A stretch of DNA of 5,684 nt from NCBI GenBank assembly GCA_050743625.1, contig JBOGED010000484.1, forward strand, positions 1 through 5,684, in the 5' to 3' direction. A program made the position numbers and the translations under genes. The stretch's first letter is position 1; each line of letters starts with the position of its first letter. The notes below the pieces were generated by a model. The model was not told the origin of the DNA and ran no database searches. It saw nothing but the letters and a program-made list of their open reading frames with translations. This document shows positions 1 to 4,703 of this stretch, piece after piece. The DNA comes from JBOGED01 sp050743625. GTDB lineage: Bacteria; Actinomycetota; Nitriliruptoria; Euzebyales; Egibacteraceae.

Positions 1-2
1 GC

Positions 3-848
3 CGCCGGCCCTCCTACCACGGGGTGACCTATGGAGGGGTCACGACGACCGGACTGCCCGCCAACCAGGAGGGGTTCGGACCATTGCTCGGCGGAGTCCT
101 CCAAGCTCAGCACGATGACCTGCAAGCCGTCGAGCGGCTGTTCTTCGACCACGGCGATGAGATTGCCGCGGTTATCGCCGAGCCTGTCATCGGCGCGGCC
201 GGCGTGCTCCCACCGGTCGACGGCTACCTTGCCGGCCTGCGACGGCTGTGCGACGCGCATGGCGCGTTCTTGATCCTCGACGAGGTCGTCTGCGGCTTCG
301 GGCGGCTCGGAGCTTGGTGGGGGGCGCAGCACTATGGGGTGACCCCCGACCTCGTGACGTTCGCGAAGGCCGTGACCTCCGGCTACCAGCCGCTCGGGGG
401 TGTGCTCGTCGGCCCGGCGGTGCGGGGGCCGCTGGAGGCCGACCCGGCGTTCGTGCTGCGCCACGGCCACACGCACAGCGGGCACCCGGCGGCGTGCGCC
501 GCCGCGCTCGCCGCGCTCGACATCACCGTACGCGAAGGCTTGCTCGACCGCGCCCCGAAGGTCGGCGAACGCCTGGCCAGAGGTCTGCGCGCCCTGCTCG
601 GCGACGGCAAGGTCGCCGACGTGCGAGGAGCTGGCGCGGTCTGGGCAGTCGGCCTGTGGCCTGACCAGTCCGCCCCCGCGCTACGCGACGGGATGCTCGC
701 CCAAGGGGTGATCCCCCGGCCGATCGGCGAGTCGACCCTCGCGTTTTGCCCCCCTCTCGTGATCTCCGACGACGATGTCGACCGCTGTGTCGCGGCACTG
801 GACAAGGTGACGAGCCCGGGCGCCGGAGAAGAAAGGACCCCCTCGTGA
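3..848 (+). CDS. Class III PLP-dependent aminotransferase, 5'-truncated by the window edge
   Basis: C-terminal part of a fold-type I, class III (omega) aminotransferase, which moves an amino group between an amine or amino acid and an oxo acid using pyridoxal phosphate. The frame is open from the first bases. It reads Ser-Tyr-His-Gly-Val-Thr just before a GTG at 24, which is the usual SYHG motif of the family, so 24 is an internal Val codon and the true start lies off the left edge. Visible motifs are LILDEV with the cofactor-binding Asp (codon 279-281), FAKAVTSG with the Schiff-base Lys (codon 366-368), HTHSGHP with the phosphate-contacting Thr, and a C-terminal FCPPLVI followed by an acidic helix. 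The catalytic residues in view are intact. The substrate cannot be read from this fragment; taurine, beta-alanine, glyoxylate or a diamine are all possible. The stop overlaps the next gene's start by three bases, so it is the upstream member of an operon with the Fe-S and FAD genes. Confidence 0.93.
   Translation, partial: RRPSYHGVTYGGVTTTGLPANQEGFGPLLGGVLQAQHDDLQAVERLFFDHGDEIAAVIAEPVIGAAGVLPPVDGYLAGLRRLCDAHGAFLILDEVVCGFGRLGAWWGAQHYGVTPDLVTFAKAVTSGYQPLGGVLVGPAVRGPLEADPAFVLRHGHTHSGHPAACAAALAALDITVREGLLDRAPKVGERLARGLRALLGDGKVADVRGAGAVWAVGLWPDQSAPALRDGMLAQGVIPRPIGESTLAFCPPLVISDDDVDRCVAALDKVTSPGAGEERTPS
833..837 (+). promoter_or_regulatory. Ribosome binding site for the Fe-S protein gene
   Basis: An AAGGA purine run lies 7 bases before the GTG at 845, inside the end of the aminotransferase gene. 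It supports GTG 845 as the start over the upstream in-frame ATG at 746. Starting at 746 would add 33 arginine-rich residues that lie wholly inside the aminotransferase and look like out-of-frame coding. Confidence 0.55.
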
Positions 849-2077
849 CGACCCAAGAGGATCTCGTCGCCGACTGGCGGGACCACGCGTACAGCTGCTT
901 CAGCTCGGGTCATAAGTTCTGCCGGAACGTGTGCCCGGTCATGGGGGTAACCCAGAACGAGAACTACTCGCCGACCGCGTTCCACGCGAACGTCGTCGCG
1001 ATGGAGCAGGGCCACCTCTCGATCGAGGACGTCGCCCGTGACTATGTCCACTGCACGCAGTGCGGGGCCTGCGAGACCCGCTGTCCCAACACGCTGTTCG
1101 CGGGCGACTTCTACCGGCACAAGACGCGCACCGTCGCGCTCGTCCAAGCGGTGCGTGCGCTCGCGGTCCAGTCCGGTGTCGAGCAGCCCGGCTGGAAACG
1201 CTGGGTCGAGCGAACGATGGAGGCGCGCAGCGAGCCGGTGCTCGACGGCACGCCGGTCGCTCAGGAGCATGTCGCCGACTGGGCGGACGGGTTGGATCTC
1301 CCGGTCGGCGGCGAGACGATCCTGTTCGTCGACTGCGAGGCCGCGTTCTTCCGCACGTCGCTGCCGCGGGCGGTGGCGAAGATCCTGTCGTCGGCTGGCA
1401 TCGAGTTCGGTCTCATGCGTGAGCAGTGGTGCTGCGGCGGCCCGGCCCGCGAGATGGGGTATCTCGACGCGGCCAAAGAGTTCGCTGAGCACAACCTGGC
1501 GGACTGGCGTGACGTGGGCGCGCGGCGGATCGTCACGCTGGACCCGCACGACTACATCAGCTTCACCGAGGACTATCCGGAGTACTTCGGCGCGGGCTAC
1601 GACCTCGAGATCGTGCACATCACCGAGCTGGTGGCCGAGCTGATCCGGGACGGGGCGTTGGAGCTAGGGGTCCCGATCGAGCGGGTCGCGACCTACCACG
1701 ATCCCTGCCGGTTGAACAAGCGCAAGGGCATCTACTCGTCACCGCGGGAGATCCTCCGCGCCATCCCCGGTCTGGAGTTTCGCGACGTCGACCATGTCAC
1801 GCAATGGGCGTTCTGCTCGGGCGCGGGTGGCGGGTTGGCGATCGAGCGGCCCGACCTGACCAAAGCGATCAGCGGGCAGCGCGTCGAGAAGGCCGCCGAG
1901 CTTGGCGTGGACCTGCTCGTCACGCAGTGCCCGTGGTCAGAGCGGCCGTTGGCGGCGGCCGGTTCCGACCGCGACATCGAGGTCCGCGATCTCATGGAGA
2001 TCGTGGCCCTAGCGGCGGGGATGGCGCCCGACGAGGCTGGTGCCGCGAGCGTCGCGAAGAAGAGGGGATCCCGATGA
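845..2077 (+). CDS. GlcF/HdrD-like (Fe-S)-binding protein, electron-transfer partner of an FAD oxidase
   Basis: A 410-residue iron-sulfur protein with two N-terminal ferredoxin-like sites followed by two CCG domains, the layout of glycolate oxidase GlcF and heterodisulfide reductase HdrD. It probably carries electrons from the FAD subunit encoded next to the quinone pool or another acceptor. The second N-terminal site is canonical: C70-x2-C73-x2-C76-x3-C80-P. The first is unusual: C18-x7-C26-x3-C30-P, with Ser20 and His23 where two cysteines normally sit. CCG domain 1 has C164, then C196-C197-G-G, but its terminal cysteine pair is replaced by a DPHDY segment (233-237). CCG domain 2 has C288, then F323-C324-S-G instead of CCG, and C362-P-W-S instead of CxxC. 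The protein therefore keeps fewer cluster ligands than the textbook family. GTG 845 overlaps the aminotransferase stop and the 3' end overlaps the next ATG, indicating coupled translation. No membrane segment is evident. The physiological substrate of the pair is not determined. Confidence 0.88.
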   Translation: MTTQEDLVADWRDHAYSCFSSGHKFCRNVCPVMGVTQNENYSPTAFHANVVAMEQGHLSIEDVARDYVHCTQCGACETRCPNTLFAGDFYRHKTRTVALVQAVRALAVQSGVEQPGWKRWVERTMEARSEPVLDGTPVAQEHVADWADGLDLPVGGETILFVDCEAAFFRTSLPRAVAKILSSAGIEFGLMREQWCCGGPAREMGYLDAAKEFAEHNLADWRDVGARRIVTLDPHDYISFTEDYPEYFGAGYDLEIVHITELVAELIRDGALELGVPIERVATYHDPCRLNKRKGIYSSPREILRAIPGLEFRDVDHVTQWAFCSGAGGGLAIERPDLTKAISGQRVEKAAELGVDLLVTQCPWSERPLAAAGSDRDIEVRDLMEIVALAAGMAPDEAGAASVAKKRGSR

Positions 2078-3573
2078 CCACGACCATCCTCGCGGAACCT
2101 GTCCTCGACGAGCTGCGCGGCATCCTCGGGGACGAGGGGCTGCTCGTCGACAAGCCCGCCCGTTACTGCCGGACCCGGGTGCCAGCGCCGTTCCCGGTCC
2201 ACCGGTGGGACGACCACGTGCCGAGCGCGGTCGTGCTGCCGCGCACCACCGCGGAGGTCGTCGAGATCGTCAAGCTCGCGAACCGCTACCGCGTACCGAT
2301 CGTGCCCCGCGCGGCTGGCACGGGGCTGGCGGACGGGGCGGTGCCGCTACGGCATGGGATCCTCCTCGACGTCAAGCGGATGAACCAGATCCGCGACATC
2401 GACCTCGTCGACATGACCGTGACGGTGCAGCCAGGCATCAACATGCTCAAGCTCAACGAGGCATTGCGCCCGCATGGGGTGATCTATCCGGACGACCCTG
2501 CCTCGTATCCCTGCTCCATGGTCGGGGGGCGGATCGGGACGAGCGGCTGGTCGTTGATCGGCGCGCGCTACGGGCACACCCGCGATCTCGTGATCTCGAT
2601 GGAGGTCGTGCTTCCCACCGGTGAGGTCATGGAGGTCGGCGACGGCGGCGGGCGGAAGGTCCGCAAGTCGTCGACCGGTTTCCAGCTGAAGCACCTGTTC
2701 ATGGGCCATCAAGGCACACTTGGCGTCACGACGGAGGCGACGCTCGAGCTGGTCCCCCGCCCGGAGGTCGAGTTCGCCGCCTTCTTTGGCTATCACGACT
2801 TCGACACCGCCTACCGCAGCACCGGCGCGCTCGCCAAGTCAGGCCTCGCGACGCTGGCCGGGGTCGTGCTGTTCGACGAGTGGAAGTTGCAATACCTACG
2901 CCGCGACGATGAGGCGTATGTCGAGCAGCCGGACTGGCTCAAGGCGGTCGTCGCGGTGGCCGCCTATGGCACCCGCGCGGAGACCGAGCCCGCGGCGCGG
3001 CGGATTCTCGACATCGGCGCCCAAAGTGGCGGCACCTTCCTGGGCGACGAGGTGTCCCAGGGCGACTGGGCCGCGCGCCACGACCGCTACGCGATCCCCC
3101 TGCACGGGCGGCGACCCGACGGCCAGGTGGTGCCGATGTGCTGGCACTGCGAGGACGCGGCCATGCCGTACAGCACCCTGCCCGCCGTGCGCGAAGAATG
3201 GCACGCGATCGCCGACCGCTACATCCGTGACTATGGGATATTCGACGACTGGGGAATGTTCTTCTACACGAACGGTGCGCACAAACCCTGGGCGGACTAC
3301 CTCGTCGAGATCGACATCGGCATCTGGGAGCAGAAGCTCGACGCCGAGACCTGGGCCGCCTGGGTGCGATGCAAACGCGAGATCGCCGAGGTCGCGCTCC
3401 GCATGGGCGGGTCGATCACCGCCTGCCACGGCGCGACACGGGCCGGCGACGTCGAGCTCGTGCCGCGGGAGATGGGCCGCGGCTTCGAGGTGATGAAACA
3501 GATCAAACGCTGCCTGGACCCCAACAACGTGATGAACCCGGGCAAGTACCTGCTGGATCAGGCGTACGAATAG
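2074..3573 (+). CDS. FAD-linked oxidase, GlcD / VAO-family flavoprotein
   Basis: A 499-residue soluble flavoprotein of the vanillyl-alcohol-oxidase/PCMH family (FAD_binding_4 plus FAD-oxidase C-terminal domain), similar in layout to glycolate oxidase GlcD and D-lactate dehydrogenases. Residues about 50-230 form the FAD domain: PRAAGTGLADG (78-88) matches the pyrophosphate-binding loop, GG at 151-152 precedes ARYGHTRDLV (164-173), and GHQGTLGV (211-218) is the typical FAD-site loop. The C-terminal domain ends with MGGSITACHG (444-453), holding the conserved active-site-region His452, then LDPNNVMNPGK (481-491), the usual terminal signature. A C356-W-H-C359 pair in the substrate domain is less usual. 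The ATG at 2074 overlaps the Fe-S gene's stop as ATGA, with a GA-rich site (AGAGGGG, 2061-2067) before it. The pair probably forms one dehydrogenase oxidising a 2-hydroxy acid or related compound to an oxo acid that the upstream aminotransferase could use. The exact substrate is unknown; glycolate is a guess from family and context. Confidence 0.92.
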   Translation: MTTTILAEPVLDELRGILGDEGLLVDKPARYCRTRVPAPFPVHRWDDHVPSAVVLPRTTAEVVEIVKLANRYRVPIVPRAAGTGLADGAVPLRHGILLDVKRMNQIRDIDLVDMTVTVQPGINMLKLNEALRPHGVIYPDDPASYPCSMVGGRIGTSGWSLIGARYGHTRDLVISMEVVLPTGEVMEVGDGGGRKVRKSSTGFQLKHLFMGHQGTLGVTTEATLELVPRPEVEFAAFFGYHDFDTAYRSTGALAKSGLATLAGVVLFDEWKLQYLRRDDEAYVEQPDWLKAVVAVAAYGTRAETEPAARRILDIGAQSGGTFLGDEVSQGDWAARHDRYAIPLHGRRPDGQVVPMCWHCEDAAMPYSTLPAVREEWHAIADRYIRDYGIFDDWGMFFYTNGAHKPWADYLVEIDIGIWEQKLDAETWAAWVRCKREIAEVALRMGGSITACHGATRAGDVELVPREMGRGFEVMKQIKRCLDPNNVMNPGKYLLDQAYE

Positions 3574-3577
3574 GAGG
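3572..3577 (+). promoter_or_regulatory. Strong Shine-Dalgarno before the small unknown gene
   Basis: AGGAGG, overlapping the TAG stop of the FAD oxidase gene, sits 8 bases before GTG 3586. It is the best plus-strand ribosome site in the window and the main reason to accept the small downstream frame as a gene. It also favours GTG 3586 over the internal ATG at 3652. Confidence 0.7.
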
Positions 3578-3585
3578 ACTTCGTC

Positions 3586-3831
3586 GTGCTTGGTTTCCGG
3601 CTGTCCGCACAGCGGCCGCCCGCCGCGAGGCAGATCACGGACGCGGTGGTCATGCGCTTCGACCACGTCTACGAGGTCGACCCCGCCCTTATGGGCGCCG
3701 TCGAGCAGGACGACATCCCCGCATGGGATACCCACAGGATCGTCGATCACCGTCTGGCTCATCTTGACTGGATGCACGACCATTGGGCGGACGGCCTGCT
3801 GTCAGCGCGGGAGGTGCAGAGCAAGGGATAG
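3586..3831 (+). CDS. Small uncharacterised protein (81 residues), last gene of the oxidase operon
   Basis: I do not recognise this protein. It has 81 residues, no cysteine, no signal peptide and no membrane segment. The first 20 or so residues are basic and Pro/Ala-rich. The rest is acidic and rich in His, Asp and Trp, with a His/Trp-dense stretch LDWMHDHWADG near the C-terminus that could bind metal or pack against a partner; this is only a suggestion from composition. Evidence that it is real: a perfect AGGAGG 8 bases before the GTG, a gap of only 12 bases from the FAD oxidase stop, high G/C at third codon positions like its neighbours, and no competing gene on either strand. It ends in TAG about 70 bases before the convergent grdA stop. 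Its position suggests an accessory or subunit of the oxidase. It could instead be the remnant of a longer gene. Confidence 0.62.
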   Translation: MLGFRLSAQRPPAARQITDAVVMRFDHVYEVDPALMGAVEQDDIPAWDTHRIVDHRLAHLDWMHDHWADGLLSAREVQSKG

Positions 3832-3899
3832 CAGGAGGGCGGCGGTAGCGATCGACGCGGATGTGCTGCGGGTGCGGTCCTGGCTGGGGGGACCTACGC
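3832..3899. other. Convergent intergenic gap
   Basis: This short gap lies between the TAG of the small plus-strand gene and the TGA of minus-strand grdA. It contains no supportable gene. Its only structure is a short GC-rich inverted repeat, listed separately as a weak terminator candidate. Confidence 0.8.
3876..3894. terminator. Weak candidate bidirectional hairpin between the converging operons
   Basis: GGTCC (3876-3880) and GGACC (3890-3894) form a 5-bp inverted repeat around a 9-base loop. It lies just beyond the grdA stop and 45 bases beyond the plus-strand operon's last stop. There is no T-run on either side, so it does not meet the classical intrinsic terminator pattern. High-GC genomes often use such T-less hairpins or Rho instead. 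Confidence 0.25.
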
Positions 3900-4361
3900 T
3901 CAGGTTGGGGCTTGCTCGCGGAACTCGCGTACGGCGTCGCTGATCTCGGCGGCGTCGAGGACGTCGAGCATGAGGCCGACCTGGTCCTCCCATACGTCCG
4001 GGGGGATGGCCGCGCGCGGCTCGTCGTCGAGGATGTGGTAGACGGGGAGCCCCAACTGGACTCCGGCCAGTGAACCCGCCCAGCTTGGATCGCCCAGCAC
4101 GACGGTCTCGGCGGCGATCCCCGCGCTCTCGGCGTCAGGCGCGCCGAGCAGCACCACCAGCGCGTCGCGGCCGTGCTCGCCGGCCAGGCGCTTGATGGTC
4201 TCTTGGGTGGACAGGTCCATGGCTCCCGCCGCCGTTCAGACGAAGCACTCGGTGGCGACGTAGGCCACGGTGCCGCCCGCCGCCTGCACGCAGGCGGCGA
4301 TGGCCGGCCCGGCGATACCGTCGCGCTCGCCGATGACGATGACGTGTTTTCCGTCGAACAT
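3900..4361 (-). CDS. grdA: Glycine/sarcosine/betaine reductase component A, selenoprotein GrdA (in-frame UGA = Sec)
   Basis: Complete gene of 154 codons, 153 residues including one selenocysteine; known GrdA proteins are of similar length (about 158). GrdA is the small carrier of the reductase complex. Its selenol attacks the substrate bound to the GrdB-type protein, forms a carboxymethyl-selenoether, and hands it to component C, which releases acetyl phosphate. Oxidised GrdA is then reduced by thioredoxin. It starts at ATG 4361 behind AGGAGG with MFDGKHVIVIGERDGIAGPA, a family signature. It then reaches TECFV followed by TGA at 4238-4236 (codon 42) and continues in the same frame with TAAGAMDL. 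This reproduces the known GrdA junction, C39-x-x-U42. The remainder (VVLLGAPDAESAGIAAETV, LAGVQLGLPVYH) is also typical GrdA. Reading TGA as a stop would give a 41-residue stub plus an apparent 106-residue gene from ATG 4220. The true stop TGA is backed by an in-frame TAG two codons later. Function depends on SelA/B/C/D encoded elsewhere. Confidence 0.95.
4205..4235 (-). promoter_or_regulatory. Candidate SECIS stem-loop just downstream of the Sec codon
   Basis: In bacteria the element that directs SelB to a UGA lies in the coding region immediately 3' of it. Here the RNA can form UGGA (4219-4216) / UCCA (4211-4208) around a CCUG loop. Below it GGG (4227-4225) can pair with CCC (4207-4205), with AGCCA bulged on the 5' side. 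The apical loop lies about 20 bases after the UGA, within the usual range. The loop does not start with the G often expected, so the exact fold is uncertain although a SECIS in this interval is expected. Confidence 0.35.
4236..4238 (-). other. grdA: Selenocysteine UGA codon of grdA
   Basis: TGA in frame at codon 42, between Phe-Val and Thr-Ala-Ala-Gly-Ala-Met-Asp-Leu. Sequence similarity to GrdA is continuous on both sides without any frame change, and Cys39 three residues earlier gives the Cys-x-x-Sec redox motif of the family. TGA is also the normal stop of most genes here, so recoding must depend on local RNA context. Confidence 0.93.
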
Positions 4362-4365
4362 GGCT

Positions 4366-4371
4366 CCTCCT
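4366..4371 (-). promoter_or_regulatory. Shine-Dalgarno of grdA
   Basis: AGGAGG on the minus strand, 4 bases before ATG 4361 in the short trx-grdA gap. It fixes the start at 4361 and rules out the longer in-frame extension to ATG 4514, which would run back through the thioredoxin gene. Confidence 0.8.
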
Positions 4372-4375
4372 GTGT

Positions 4376-4702
4376 TCACAGCCGCTGCATCTGCTCTGCC
4401 AGCCACGCGTCGAGCTGATCGGGTCTTAGGCTCGGGTTCGTGATGCGCGCCAGCTCCTCGCCGTCGCGGAACAGCAGGAACGTCGGCAGGCCCATCACCC
4501 GGTGCGCGATGCACAGGCGCCGCGCCTTGCTGGCGTCCAACTTCACGACCGCGAGCTCAGAATGGGCACCGGCGATCCCCTCGACGTGTGGCGCCAGCGC
4601 GACGCACGGGCGGCAGTCGGGCGCCCACACGTCGACGAGCACGAGGCCGGAGCGCACCAGCTCGTCGAAGGTCTGTCGCGTCGCCTCGGTCACGCTGCTC
4701 AT
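4376..4702 (-). CDS. Thioredoxin-like protein of the glycine reductase operon
   Basis: A 108-residue single-domain thioredoxin. The active site is W26-A-P-D-C30-R-P-C33, a variant of the usual WCGPC: the two redox cysteines are kept, Asp precedes the first and Arg replaces Gly. The cis-proline loop is present as GLPTF (71-75), followed by LLFRDGEELARI, the normal last strands. There is no signal peptide, so it is cytoplasmic. In glycine reductase systems a dedicated thioredoxin, recharged by thioredoxin reductase, re-reduces the Cys-Sec pair of GrdA after each turnover. Its placement between grdC and grdA supports that role. The ATG at 4702 is one base past the grdC stop, with AGGGG (4712-4708) five bases before it. 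It ends 14 bases before the grdA ATG. No thioredoxin reductase gene is visible in the window. Confidence 0.9.
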   Translation of the reverse strand: MSSVTEATRQTFDELVRSGLVLVDVWAPDCRPCVALAPHVEGIAGAHSELAVVKLDASKARRLCIAHRVMGLPTFLLFRDGEELARITNPSLRPDQLDAWLAEQMQRL

Positions 4703-4703
4703 G

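Noticed and set aside
24..848. GTG at 24 as the true start of the aminotransferase
   Set aside because: The frame is open to the window edge, and the SYHG motif just before it belongs to the middle of class III aminotransferases. About a third of the protein is missing to the left.
383..1618. Long minus-strand open frame (411 codons) across the aminotransferase and Fe-S genes
   Set aside because: It is antisense to two well-supported genes, is rich in Arg, Ala and Val with no recognisable motif, and spans their junction. Such frames are expected in DNA with high GC at third codon positions.
21..2482. Recurring GGGGTGA(C/T) strings (near 21, 336, 706 and 2476)
   Set aside because: They lie in coding sequence as Gly-Val codon pairs followed by various residues, with irregular spacing. 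They are not a repeat family or operator.
2896..3783. Minus-strand open frame of 295 codons
   Set aside because: It is antisense to the FAD oxidase and the small gene. It has His/Val/Asp-biased composition, no motif and no convincing ribosome site.
3900..4220. Separate 106-residue gene starting at ATG 4220
   Set aside because: The similarity to GrdA continues upstream through the TGA to ATG 4361, and the Cys-x-x-Sec site would be lost. The GGGAG before ATG 4220 lies too close to be a good ribosome site.
4236..4361. grdA as a pseudogene with a nonsense mutation
   Set aside because: The TGA falls exactly at the known Sec position of GrdA, and both flanks are intact with no other lesion.
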